Of a stretch of DNA of 64,000 nucleotides, positions 14,048 through 25,640 are shown in pieces (the stretch's first letter is position 1; each line of letters opens with the position of its first letter). Below the pieces are notes generated by a model. It saw only the letters and a list, made by a program, of their open reading frames with translations, was not told the origin of the DNA and ran no database searches. Position numbers and translations under genes: made by a program. The stretch is from Glandiceps talaboti (Eukaryota; Hemichordata; Enteropneusta; Spengelidae). Location of the stretch: assembly GCF_964340395.1 (NCBI RefSeq), contig NC_135552.1, positions 9,595,494 through 9,659,493 of the forward strand, in the 5' to 3' direction.

Positions 14048-14086
14048 TTATTTTGCCATTTCTGCTCTCAAGTTACTCCCCTGAAC
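13968..14086 (-). repeat. direct duplication of the MTHFSD coding end into its 3' UTR
   Basis: About 43 bases at 13968-14010 (CAATATTATTTGCCATTTCT...) repeat those at 14043-14086, which encode the last residues and stop of MTHFSD, with a 75-bp period. A few bases differ, including one length change in the T run. The copy lies after the stop and does not alter the protein. Confidence 0.75.
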
Positions 14087-17000
14087 AGTCAGTGTATTAA
14101 CAATCACAACAGCTTCATCAGCTTTATCACTCTCAGTGAAATGTAGAAAGGCAAATCCCCTTCCACCATGCCAGACAACTTTAATAGGAAACACATTGTG
14201 TTCTCTTATTGTTGTCTTAAATTCACTGACTCTGACATCACGAGATATACCACCAACAAATATGGCCATTGTTCTTTTTGAAGAATTTGATCTCGAGTCA
14301 GAATTTTTTCCTTTAGAGTCTCTAGCCTTGGATTCTGTAGTAGAACTTTGCCTAGATGTCTGATCGTCATCTGATCTTTCTCCTTTAGTTTTTGGATCAG
14401 TCTTAGAAGTTTGTCTTGATGTCTGATGTGATGATTCTGTACCATTTTTCTCACTTTCTCCAGACTCAATTTCATATTTTAATCTCACATCTTTGCCAGC
14501 TTTCTTTTCTCGGTATCTTAGATTCTTCAAGACTGGTATCTTCTCAAACTTCTCCTTGGTAAGCATAGACCATATGATTCCTGAAGGCTGTGTGAGATTA
14601 CCGTCACATTTGATAGTCCTGGTTGGAGTTAGAATGTAATCTACAGATAGATCGTGGTCATCAAATAGTTCACCTGGTATATCCATAACTTGACAATCAT
14701 GTACAGTAGATATGACTACAGTGTTATCATTGACAGCACCCATAGTTTTCATCATTGCATACTCCATATCAGCGAAACCTTCACCTTTGCCAATACGATA
14801 GCCTACAAAATATACGTTATCAGCCAGTGTTAGGAAATTAACAAAACACTCATAAAAGAATGAATGTTCATGGACTCTAGGTTCATCATTATAAATGAAA
14901 ATTTTTACTCACAGTCAAAAATGTGATGCTTGCACTCACCAAATTATGTGCTATATTTTATCACATGGAATTGTAACTTATAGATTATAATTTTAACTGT
15001 AAAAGTTTTCAAGTTGTTACTTTTTTTACTTAAGTTTTTCAAGTATAAATCACAGAAAAGTCAAAGGAAAATGACCATACACATGTTTCCTTTAACTCCA
15101 AGGATACTAAGTAACATAACAACATAACAACAGATCTCAAGATGTTGACTTGATTGATTGATTGATTGATTGATTGCATCATCTAGGCCAATAGGAAAGT
15201 ACTTACCCTTTTAGTTGACACAGCAACTGACCCAACTTTTACAACATCAACTTTGATTGGATCATCTAGGCCAATGGAAAAGTACTTACCTTTAGTTGAC
15301 ACAGCAACTGATCCAACAATTACAACATCAACTCTGATTGGATCATCTAGGCCAATGGGAACACTGAACTCTTTTACCCCCTGGTGGTGAAAATACGGTG
15401 GATGAGATTCATGGGTGACAGTGAAAATATTCCACAAACAGAAAAGAATTTTTAACATTCATGGACAGATAGAAAGTTTGACATAGCCTGTCCTATCTAC
15501 TGTGTTCATCATTGACTTCTAATTTACAGGGAAACAGATACCTTGTGAATTCTCTATGTTTGTATGTTAAAAGGGATAAAATACATTGGTTTTATTCACT
15601 GTTACTATCAGTGTGGAGCTGGCATAGATCAGAAATTAGGTGGAAGTGAAATACAGGCATTGATGGGAACATCCTTAAACATATTGTCATCTGCTTGCAA
15701 TTTACAAAAACAATAGAAACAGTTGCCAACATGTTCAACTAACTAACAAGTTGCTCATACGTCACTTCTGCTTTAGTATCAACATATCAATCACATCCTA
15801 CAGGTACCCATTTATACATAGACAAAGCCAAGATGAGGTAACTGGTAGATGATTAAGACGAGAGATTTTATAAACTTACTTGCGATGTGGAACACTTGCG
15901 TAACATGTCTTTATTTGCACCTTTAGGGGGTATGATTTTGTTGAATAAACCGTTCCTTAGCCTGGGAGTTGGCACCAGCAGAGTTTTATTAGCCTACAAC
16001 ATAATTAATAAAATGGAAAGAATAAAACTGACATCAATATTGTACATTAAAGTGACATCAATATGTGCCTGCCTTGGACATTTCCAAAGTTAAAATCTGA
16101 TATGAAAGAACATAGCAAGGAATACCAGGCACTCCCTCAAATAAATTGCAGTACCAGGGAGGGAAGGGGAGAGGGTATTATATATATAATGTGTTTATTC
16201 AAAACACTATAGGCCTCCGGCCCAAAAGTATACATAACACAAAATCAGGTACAGACTTGAGGGAGCAAAGGAAAATACTTATAGCTTTCAAAAACATAAT
16301 AACAAAGCATAATATCAAAGCAGCACTTAGTGAAAAGAAAATAACCAAAAGTAATGTACAATCAAATCTGTCAAAATGTATATTGCAAGTGTTACAGAAT
16401 TCCAGTTCAAAACATTTCATGTGAACTTGATCTCTTTTTCATTGAAAAAAAATAAAAACTTGGCAAGCTGTCTAATAACTGCTGTATTATTGGATTCCAT
16501 GAGCATTACAAACTTTTCGGTGTTTGGTAGTGTATGGTATAATCTAGATAAGTATTGTTCTCTGAGTTCAGTGTACAGTGGACAAACTAAGCAAAAATGG
16601 TACTCGTCTTCTATAGTATTCAAATTACAGTGCAGACATATTCTTTCAGTTCTCAGCAGATCGAGCTGTCTACCAGTTTCTACATTTAAACTGTGTGTGG
16701 AAATCCTAAAATGGCATAGTGCATTTCTAAAACATAGTTTGTCCAGTACGGTTAAATATTTTTCTCTATTGAACAGTGATTTGAAAGTGCGATAGGTATC
16801 TAGTTTGGGGTATAAACACAATTTTGATTTCACATCTTGCATATACATGTCTCTGGAGCGCTGTTTAAATAAACTTAAAAATGTTTTTGTACACTCTACA
16901 CCCTGATTAAACCAGGCCTCACCCAATCCCATTGTAAAAAGTAGCTTTTTAACCCCTAATGCCCAACAATTCTTTTCATTTTCTGCCTCATAAAATTGAA

Positions 17001-20000
17001 AACTATAACATTTGTGGGGTAAACGGTCTTGCGGTAGAGACAATAACCTCAACCAGTACTTGATAACTCTAGCTAGTCTAATTGTACGAACTGGAAAACG
17101 ACCTAATTCTCCCTTGACAGCTAAATTAGGAGCATTGTGCATTCTGAACAATTTCAATTTGTTCACCTGTATGTAAACCCCACACCTCACTCCCATACAT
17201 CAAAATTGGTAAAATTTTACAGTCAAAGACTTTGAAAGCCAAAGAAATGTCAATATTCCCAAAACGACTAAGTGCTGTTTTTACATTAAAAAGTGCTTTG
17301 GACGCTTGCAATGCAAGCTGCTTCTGTGCTTGATTCCATAACCCTGAACTAGATAACATAATACCAAGGTAGCAATAGGATGAAACTACATCTACTAGTT
17401 TACCATCCAATAACCATTTTTCTGAAGATTTTAGCCTCCCCCCGTTTCTAAATACTATCACTTTCGATTTAGAGGTGTTAACTTTAAGTTTCCATTTCTT
17501 TGTATATGAGGACAAATTATTCAATAATCTTTGTAGACCAATTTGAGTTGTACTAAATAAAGCAAGATCATCTGCAAAAAGTAAAAAGAATAGTTTGATG
17601 GTTGCAATGTGTACACCTGCATACTCATGTTCACATGCTTTGCCTAGGTCATTTATAAATAAGGTGAATAATAGGGGTGATAATACGCTACCTTGTTGAA
17701 CTCCTAGTTCACACCTGAAAAACTCAGTTAAACCATCTGGGCATCGAATACAAGCTGTCACATTAGCATACATTGAACGTAACACACTGAATAATTTTCC
17801 CCTAAGACCAGCTTTAAATAATTTATAAAACAAAAGACTATGATTGATTCTATCAAAGGCTTTCTCTTGGTCTATGAATGCACAATATAATCTACCACTG
17901 AGGTGCAAATAACGGTCAATTATGGTACGAAGAATAAAAATATTATCGGTTGTTGAATACTTCTTACGGAATCCAGCCTGTTCTTCAACTAGAGGGGAAA
18001 TAACTTCTGACCACACTGTAAGTCTATGTAAAATTATGTCACTAAAGACCTTGTTTAGTGTTGGTAAGAGAGTGATACCCCTATAATTATTTACGGAATC
18101 AATTGAACCTTTCTTATGTAGGGGCATAATTAAACCTTTAGCTAAAATATCTGGAAAACACCCACTGTCAAATATCCTATTAAACAAATGTAATATCAAT
18201 GACTTAAGTGTACTTGGGGCATTTTTAAAAATTGTAGGAGTTATTCCATCAAACCCTGGGGCTTTCCTATCTTTTAGTCTAGACATAGAGTTATCCAGTT
18301 CATCCATAGTTATCTCAGTATCGAGAATGTTCAAATCAAAATCGGTGGTATTAAAATCGGTGTCAGTTATATTTAGGTTATCTAGCAATAGTTTTACTTC
18401 TTCTAAAAAGGCATGGGAAGGGTCCTCACCTTGAACCACAGGTTCACTAAATAAAGATGAAAAATATGTAACCCAGTCTTTTGGTTTGATATTGGCAGGT
18501 ATACCTCCCTTTCTTGGACTAATTTTTGACCAAAAGGCTCTAGAATTTGACTGACTTGCTAACAGTGCTAGATGCATTTTCTCTGATTCAAAAAACTCTC
18601 GCTTTTTCGCCCTCAATAGAGAGTGATATTGATTCCGTAGATAAATATAACTATTCAAGTTGTTGTCAGACCTACTATTTCTAAAATAATTTAGAGATTT
18701 TCTAACTAGTAACTTTAGATGTCTACATTCATGATCAAACCAACCCCTAGAATTCCCATTATTAGAGATAAAGCTGGTCTTAGGGGTAACCTTCATGCTC
18801 TTTGCAGATTGTTGGATTAGGTCAATAAGCACAGAAGCAGCCCCAGAAGTATCAGTTTCCAAAAGTAAATGAAAATGATCAATTTGACGTCTCCCAATTG
18901 AGTTCTCCCAAAATAAGTTGAAAGATTCTCTGTGGCTATCTCTCCACGCATACTTGGTATATGCAGATGTTTCACTGACCAAAGTACTACTATTGTTGCC
19001 TGACTCTGTCACCAATGGAAATTTCAAATCAAAAAGTACTGGGTGATGGTCTGATTCAGCCCGTTCATCAGACACACAAAAATGACTGAATAGATCAAAA
19101 TTACACTTATCAGCTAAAACATAGTCTATTACACTCCCACCAGTATCCTTGGTATATGTGAAATATCCCTTATCTCTATCATCAAATAATCTGCCATTTA
19201 TAATTCTCATCTGAGTATTTTTACAAAAATCAAGTAAAAGTTGGCCATATGCATTTGTTGTTTCATCCATAGAAGTTCTAACAGAAATGTCATTATCAAT
19301 TAAATAATCATCACCCAGTGGAACAAAATGGTTTGTATCATCAGTGACATAGTCAGGATCATTCGCAGTCCGCGCATTAAAATCACCACAAATTATAAAG
19401 TCAAAGTTAGGAAATTTAGAATTATACAATGCTAGCTCATCTTCAAGAATAGTGAAATTTTGCTGGTCGGAATAACTACTAGAACCCTGTGGTGAAAAGT
19501 ACAGAACTCCAAAACATAATTTCAAGTGTTCAAATTTGAAAACAACCCAGACAATGTCATCTGTTGAGACACTTTTACAAATGTTCACACACTTACAGTA
19601 TTTCAAACAATAAAATATACTTATTCCACCAGAATTTCTACCCAAATGTTTTCTTTTAGATCTAGTAACATGATAACTCTCATAATCTTTCAGCGAAAAG
19701 GTATCTTTGGCAGTAGCCCATGTTTCTGTTAGAAATATAAAATCATATTGTTGTAAATAAATACGTAAATCATCATTGTCCCATTTACTTTTCAAACCAT
19801 TAATGTTCCAAAGTATACAAGAAATGGAACCGTAAGACACGTTAAATACCTTATTAGTAGGGGGTTGATACAAACCGTCGGAAGTACATGTATTTTCAGT
19901 CTCTACATTGTTCCTTTCAGTGAGTACACTTGTGTCCCTGGAGTTTCTCTTCGATGGGCCTTGGCCACACCCTTAGCCACTACTTAGTTTCTTTAGACAT

Positions 20001-23000
20001 GGTTCAGTTTTACTATCATCTATTACAAAAATGTTACCGTCGACAACAAGTTTATCATATCGCAAAGATGCTTTCTTATTTTCGTCTTTGGCGGCACGTA
20101 GAAATGGTCCAAGCTTCCATCGTTTCTCTCTCACCAGTGGCGGGAAGTCTTCACTGACTCTATATTGTCCTTTTCCCGAAATACCTTTACTGGCTCGGTA
20201 CACCCTCTCTCTGGTCTTGTAACTGTTAAACTTAACGATGATTGGGTTAGGTTGGGTCTTCGCATTTTTCAATCTATGTGCTCTTTCTATGTCCACGCTA
20301 TCACTATCCATGTTTAGCTCGCCCACAATAAACTCACGCACTTTCACTTCTGTATCGTCCCACGTCTCCGAATTAGATTGCTCAATTCCATGTATAATCA
20401 AATTGTTCCTTCTCTGTTGTCCATTCATATAATCTTGTCTTTCTTCAATCTTCTTCAAGTTGTTTCTGAGTTCGACATTCTCCGTTTCTAGTTCGCCGAT
20501 ACGTCGGCCAATTCCTTTTCTACACCATGAATACAGTCTCTAAGATCATTTGTTCTCTTCTCTGCTCTGTCCTCGAGTTGTGAAAATCTGTCTTCAAGTG
20601 TGTTGTGTAATGATGTAATTTTACTATCGATAAACTCTTTTAGCTGTGCGACAATTTCGCCGTCTCCTTGTGGTGTTACAACCAAATCTCTTGACTCACG
20701 TTCGGGCGACGCCCCAGGACTTTTGAATAAGGATAAAGTTTCTGTCAATTTACACTGCCTGGTTCTCATACCTTGCTGGTTTTGTTTGTCATTTTTTGAC
20801 ATAGGACCTGGGTTGGACTCGACATCGCCACATACCAATAGGCTCAGGAGCAGGGTCAGTCTAATGCACAGACTCAAGTGTAGTGAACAGCCAATATGGC
20901 AGCCAACACGTGTTCTGCCTTGCAGTGGTTGGGTGAAACTACCGATTTTTGACCTCCATATAGCGAGTGACACTCCCATCTTCTCTAGAATGACTCAGAG
21001 GGTATTAGTTATAGGTATAGTATAGCTGAACATAGTGATGGCAGCATTCACTTTTGGTCTGCCTGTTCCCGGAACATCTCAGCACACACACATACATACA
21101 TACATACATACATACATACATACATACATACATACATACATACATACATACATACATACATACATACACACACATACACACACACACACACATACACACA
21201 CATACATACATACATACATACATACATACATACATACATACATACATACATACACACATACATACATACATACATACATATATACATACATACACACTTA
21301 AATGGTTTCTTCCCTGTAATATGAGATAAATTTAGAGAATTAATTAAATCTAGCTCACAGAATTGAATGAGGGTGAGGTTTAAGTAAAAACAAACCTTTT
21401 TAAAAATAGTTTTGTAACCCCAAAAGTTTTACAATATAGGCATTCATTGATTGATAGGTGAGTGAGTTGAATATGTGTGTGTGTGTGTGTGTGTGGGGGG
21501 GGGGGGTATTCTTACCTCCAGTGTTAGAAATCTGGCATGTTCTTGAGGTTTATCTGGGTTGATCTTGACAGTTCTTGCTAAACGGAATACATCTAACTCT
21601 TTGAGTCTATCATTGGCTGCTGCAGCACCCTGTGGATATATACACATATACAGCTATCAAAAGTTGTTGTGCTCTTCTACTTGAATATTCAATAAAAAAA
21701 GACAATCAATTTCTTTGAATTGACACTTCCATATATCAACCAAATATCATGGATGATTCTAAGAGGAATCTCAAATGATTCTGTCACAAATTAATACAAT
21801 GTACTATTGCACTATTTTAGTGTTGTTCTTGTAAGTTGTTATTGTTGTTGTTGTTGTTGTTGTGTTAGTATATTAATGCCTCGACTCTTTGCACTTGAGA
21901 ATGATGAGATCCTAAAAATTTTAAACGTGTTTGTATGATCAATGATATGAAACTACCAGCAATCAACCTTTAATATACTTTAATAGGTTATACCATACAC
22001 TTGCGAGTTAGGTGACTATGATGTTGTTTTTTCTCTACATACACCATGCTTAATACAATTACCATAGAAGACATTGGAGATACGGCTGTCCACAGACACA
22101 CATACTAACAGATGGACAGAAATCATTCCTATAGCCCCTTGAGTTGCTACTCATATTACACAATCAAAATTTGTTTGTCTCATGGTGGACTCAATCCTAG
22201 ACTGTAAAATATGTTGTGTTATGCCGCCCTCTCTGGCCTGCTTTGTCTATGAAACGGGTTGACCAATGTGAGAGGGTGCCCCATCACGGCATACCTTACA
22301 GACTTAGCTTGATCTATCACGTGTAAATACCTTAAAGTTTGGTATCCTATGATGAACTGGTCTTGGAAAGTTGGCTAAATTATTAGCCTCCAGATAGTCC
22401 CATATTTTCAGTCGAATACTTGCTTTGGTGATGTCTATAGAAAAAAAAATGAAAGACATTATATATGCCTCATATATTTGAACATTGTGCATTACATTAT
22501 TTTCAATGGAAAAAAAGTATAGCCTACGTGATGATAGCTAAGCATCATGCTGATCATATCCTTGCACCTCAGGCATATAACTCAATATCAAGGCAATAAT
22601 ATTTATAATATGACAAAAATGAGAGGAAAGATATAAAACAAATGTTGAAAACACTATTTATGACTATCAGCACATATTACATTTAATGAATGAGTCTATT
22701 CACTCCACCACAACATCAGTTTGTACTAGGCTCACTCCTATTTCTGATTTCATTAGAAATTCAGTGACGTCATTAACCATAAAATTGATGAATGATGTAT
22801 CCCATTTCTACACCTGTCTCTATTTCAATCTTTGACTCGACAAAAATATTACATGTCACATATTTGTGTAAATATATACAGAAGTCGAAAATATTTTATG
22901 TATTTATTTAGTAATCAGATTACCATACATGGTTGTGATATCACCGGTGGTCTCTCTATCATTTGATTGGGGGACTGTGCCATGACGTAAAGTCATAGTA

Positions 23001-23208
23001 CATTAATTTGACAAAGTTATTTCAATATTTCTGGTATACATGTTGTATTCTGTTGTTGACGTGTAAACTTTGGGACGGGGTACCGGGTACATATGTAAAA
23101 CCGTGCAGTTTTCATTCATAGTTATTCTTAACAAATAGAATCATTTGGTATGGTATTTCATGAACTATTCAGACCTTAGAATATCAATAACTACTTACCG
23201 TTAGCCAT
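14048..23208 (-). CDS. MTHFSD: MTHFSD, 5-formyltetrahydrofolate cyclo-ligase-like domain plus RRM (complete, six coding exons)
   Basis: Coding exons on the - strand are 23208-23199, 22434-22331, 21629-21516, 15993-15880, 15380-15290 and 14802-14048 (stop TAA). Phases join throughout, giving 395 aa; human MTHFSD is 383 aa. The start is ATGGCTAACG, a ten-base coding exon followed by GTAAGT. Residues about 5-220 form the cyclo-ligase-like domain ([47 protein letters not shown] in variant form, [32 protein letters not shown]). A Ser/Lys-rich linker follows, then an RRM in the last 75 residues with IFVGGI and RGFAFLHF as RNP2- and RNP1-like motifs. The cyclo-ligase fold suggests a folate link, but the activity of MTHFSD is not established; the RRM supports RNA binding. 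A LINE of about 4.9 kb sits in the 5.5-kb intron between exons 3 and 4, in the same orientation. Exon 5 has a tandem partial duplication. Confidence 0.95.
15181..15357 (-). repeat. tandem duplication of MTHFSD exon 5 end with its splice donor (two full copies plus a partial third)
   Basis: On the - strand, a unit of about 82 bp runs from CCATTGGCCTAGATGATC through the exon end (TCAACTAAAG) and donor GTAAGTACTTT. It is present at about 15357-15277 and 15276-15195, with the first bases of a third copy to 15181, where it meets a (GATT)n tract. Copy 1 contains the exon end that splices in phase (15290). Copy 2 ends AAAAGG-GTAAGT at 15207, and its reading frame stays open from copy 1. Using the second donor would add 83 bases and shift the frame of exon 6. 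Confidence 0.88.
16194..16199 (-). terminator. LINE polyadenylation signal AATAAA
   Basis: GAATAAAC on the - strand follows the 3' UTR stretch GGGCCGGAGGCCTATAGTG and precedes ATTATATATATAATA, where the element appears to end. It lies inside MTHFSD intron 3 in the sense orientation, so it could cause premature polyadenylation of MTHFSD. Confidence 0.6.
16417..19972 (-). pseudogene. LINE ORF2: APE endonuclease - reverse transcriptase - CCHC finger (one frame break)
   Basis: The frame is open from directly after the ORF1 stop (TAA 19975-19973) to about 17126; a second frame (17196-16417) carries the C-terminus. Endonuclease motifs in order: [39 protein letters not shown] and [10 protein letters not shown]. 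Reverse transcriptase motifs: [44 protein letters not shown], the catalytic [11 protein letters not shown], and YLGIML. The C-terminal part has CLHC-x11-HFCLVC. At about 17125-17155 the frame changes between IEIVQNAQ and [11 protein letters not shown], and the intervening segment looks shorter than in related elements, so a small deletion is likely. No ATG occurs in this frame before the residue pair Ser-Met that follows the GDFNART region. The copy is probably inactive. Confidence 0.9.
19973..20979 (-). pseudogene. LINE ORF1: 2A leader, coiled coil, RRM-like nucleic-acid-binding domain (one frameshift)
   Basis: It starts at ATG 20979-20977. Residues 1-59 are a leader with a hydrophobic segment (about 32-50) ending in the 2A motif. 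A charged, heptad-rich region follows ([22 protein letters not shown]) that should form a coiled coil. The frame stops at 20488-20490. The neighbouring frame continues the coiled coil ([19 protein letters not shown]) and then an L1-ORF1-type RRM ([51 protein letters not shown]) to TAA at 19973-19975. The break lies at about 20490-20510, beside a small GCCGA/TCGGC palindrome, and looks like a single-base loss. ORF1 proteins of this type package the LINE RNA. Confidence 0.85.
20803..20859 (-). other. 2A ribosome-skipping peptide (GDVESNPGP) in LINE ORF1
   Basis: Codons 41-59 of ORF1 end [11 protein letters not shown], a full match to the 2A consensus D-x-E-x-N-P-G-P, and the next codon is Met-Ser-Lys. 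In 2A peptides the ribosome skips the Gly-Pro bond, releasing the upstream leader from the downstream protein. The residues just before it are strongly hydrophobic ([10 protein letters not shown]), so the leader also resembles a signal sequence. 2A peptides in ORF1 of APE-type non-LTR elements, and 2A sequences that double as signal peptides in sea urchin, are known; that this copy works is inferred from the motif. Confidence 0.9.
21085..21297. repeat. (ACAT)n microsatellite at the LINE 5' border
   Basis: About 210 bp of ACAT units with a central ACAC block, between the LINE leader and MTHFSD exon 3. Open frames here (Thr-Tyr-Ile-His) are artefacts. Confidence 0.95.
21474..21507. repeat. (GT)n plus G-run next to MTHFSD exon 3 donor
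   Basis: About 10 GT units and a 12-base G run on the + strand end a few bases from the donor of exon 3 (21515-21514). On the transcript this is a C-run followed by CA repeats directly after the 5' splice site. Confidence 0.9.
22214..22305. repeat. dispersed repeat (copy 1), partner at 33195-33275
   Basis: TCTCTGGCCT...AACGGGTTGACCAATGTGAGAGGGTGCCCCATCACGGCATACC parallels the stretch at 33195-33275 (AGGGGTTCACCGATGTGTGATGGTGACCCGTCATGGCATACC). Non-coding; family not recognised. Confidence 0.6.
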
Positions 23209-23898
23209 TCTAAAGCATAACTTGCTAGTATTTTCTCCTCACACTTTTGTATGGAGAGCATCTCTCACTAACGTCACTAGTTGACTAAACTTTAATCGAC
23301 CTCCTTTCAGGCGTTGACCTTTGTGGAGCCCCTAACTCGTCAAGAAATTATCATGTACATTGAATGCCTACCATCTCTACTTTACTGAGTGGATAAAAGT
23401 TGACATTTCGAATCTTCAATACATTAATTACTTTACTGTGTGCAAAATATGCAATTATGATAACATCAATGTCGAAGTGATGTTGACGAAGTCATCCAAC
23501 GTGCATGTCATTCAGCAATAACTACGCCCTCCCACGGATATCATTTATATACCTTTTGTTTTTCTCACAGGACATTTTGTTTCACGTTTGATTACGGTAA
23601 CAAAAATCACGGGGGGGGGGGGGGGGATGATTATTCTTTGAAAGTGGGCATTTGTCCAATAACTGCTGAATTGGCAATGGTGGGTATCAAACCACTGTGA
23701 CTATTAATTTCTCATAAAACACTAATTGCAGGACAGTGAATATTGTTTACTAAAGTGAAATAGCAGCTCTTATAATGAACCCAGGTTTTTTTTTGAATGC
23801 AAGCTATAGGGACACAGACATGGACAGGTCCTTGATCCTGGCATAGATATATTCAAGTAACATACCAACACAAACGATTAACTTTAACTAACTGAAGT

Positions 23899-23973
23899 AT
23901 CATCATCATCGTCATCATCATCATCATCGTCATCATCATCATCATCGTCATCATCATCATCATCATCATCATC
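23899..23973. repeat. (CAT)n trinucleotide tract with CGT variants
   Basis: About 25 triplets, CATCATCATCGT pattern. Intergenic. Confidence 0.95.
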
Positions 23974-24540
23974 AATCTGATCCAAGGTTCTGACTTTCCT
24001 CTTTGAGATCATCTGATACAAACATCAACACACATCAATACACACTGCAATGGATTTGCTATAAAAAGAATACATTTTATTCATAATTTTTAATACAAGT
24101 GCCAAGAATTTAAAAGATACTTTGTACAACTTTTGACAATATTAAGACAGCATGAAAGACCGTACCACAAAAAAAAAAGATATGGAAATGTGGCAGTGTG
24201 AAAAAGATTACAAGACAGCCAATTCTCATATTACACTGAGAACACAGAATATATGACATCATTTAAGACCTACCCTATCAAATAACAGTTTTGAAGCCAA
24301 ACAGTACACAATTCAAGATCCAGGGAAACATGCTAATACAGTCTATAGAGGCATAAGTGACTAACAATAACTAATAATGCACTTTATACAAAACATACAT
24401 TTACTTTGTATTTATTTCAGCATTATACATAATACTTCCATCATGGTCTACAGTACATACACTTCATTATTTATAACCTGGCTAATATTATCAAAATGCT
24501 TGCATTCATAGTACATAGTTTACATACACTTTATTGCCAT

Positions 24541-24918
24541 ACAGGATTCTCCCCACACAGTGTAGTCAATCACACGTCAGTTCCCAGAGTCCCTTAACAG
24601 CTGGATCTATCACTACTGGTATCCCCTGCATGCAGGCGACTCAGAAAGTGCTAGGCAAAGCCAGCAAGTGACTCTAATAGGCTCCATTGTGGTGGTTGCA
24701 TGCTGGTTGGCACAGCTAGCTTCCCACCTAGCTGTACTTGAAAAAGTGTGACCTAGACAATAATTTTCACTCAAGTCCCCCAAATTTAGTTTACATAAAT
24801 TGAAGACTCTGATGTAGCCTGCCTTTGACATCTTTCAAATAGGCACAATGTAACAAATATTAGTTATCATCATGATTAGTGACCAACCAGCACACAAAGG
24901 AGTCTGGGGAGAACCCTG
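24541..24918. repeat. possible MITE with 15-bp inverted ends
   Basis: CAGGATTCTCCCCAC at the left and GTCTGGGGAGAACCCTG at the right are near-inverted copies 375 bp apart, and TGCTGGTTGG occurs inside with its complement CCAACCAGCA near the right end. The similarity is short, so this is tentative. The 72-codon open frame inside is not convincing. Confidence 0.35.
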
Positions 24919-25319
24919 ACATGAATACCATAACTTAAGTATAGGAATTGGAAATGGTGTGTTTATTTGAAGTGTTCATGACATACAAAATCTACCAACA
25001 AATAACAAGTACTGGCTCCCTAATCCAAAAAAAAATCTCATACGAAATCAAAGTGTCTCAAGTAAGTCTACAGCAAATTATCAAATAAGTATGATATGGA
25101 AAAATAAATCTTTCATAGTGAAACACTAAACTTTAAGGATGGATCAACAGAAAGAAGCTAAAACAAACTAATGATAAAGTGCAACATCAAATCGACATTT
25201 GCAACAAATATCTTAGACCCACACTAAATTTATATTGAGAGAAAAACAATTAGTTTATACAGAGCACAGAAAAAATTGGTCCATCAGGTACAATTGCACA
25301 GAGATTTGGAATGAAAACA

Positions 25320-25640
25320 CACAATAAAGTCAACAGCCTGACATGTGGTGTCAAAGGTCATTGGAAAGGCAACAGTTTCATCATGAGGTCAAAGGTCACT
25401 AGAAGTCACACAAGTTTGAAAGTCGTCGGGAGTCTAATGTTAGTCACAAGAGGTTCAAGTCATTGGCAAGTCAAGGGTAAATCAAGGTGGGGTCAAAGGT
25501 AACTAGGTGTCAGGTCAGTCATGAGTTCAAAGGTCATTGGGAAGTTAAAGGTTAGGCACATAAGGTCGAAGTCAGTGGCAAGTCAATTGCTCATGATGAG
25601 GTCAAAGGAAGTCAGATGTCAATAGTCATTTGTGTGTGGT
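25320..25640 (+). promoter_or_regulatory. cluster of AGGTCA nuclear-receptor half-sites with a perfect DR1
   Basis: About ten GGTCA or AAGGTCA-like words occur in 320 bases. 25386-25398 reads AGGTCAAAGGTCA, a perfect direct repeat with one-base spacing (DR1), the site type used by RXR heterodimers and HNF4. The cluster may instead be a degenerate simple repeat of TCAAAGG. Function is inferred from the motif only. Confidence 0.4.

Larger units (their letters stand above)
16178..21075 (-). mobile_element. non-LTR retrotransposon (LINE, CR1/L2-like group), nearly full length, 2A-bearing
   Basis: On the - strand the order is: short 5' leader (about 21075-20980), ORF1 (20979-19973, one frameshift), ORF2 (19972-16417, one frameshift), and a 3' UTR with AATAAA at 16199-16194 followed by a short TA-rich end near 16178. 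ORF1 starts with a 2A peptide and continues with a coiled coil and an RRM-like RNA-binding domain. ORF2 has an APE endonuclease, a reverse transcriptase (FADD) and a C-terminal CCHC-like finger. It lies in MTHFSD intron 3 in the sense orientation. The 5' end abuts an ACAT microsatellite, so the exact start and any target site duplication are unclear. Only two frame breaks are visible, so insertion is fairly recent. The clade call is tentative. Confidence 0.9.

Noticed and set aside
15183-15458. MTHFSD exon 5 extended over both duplicate copies as one exon
   Set aside because: The frame is open, but the distal donor leaves the wrong phase for exon 6, while the proximal donor fits the family sequence exactly.
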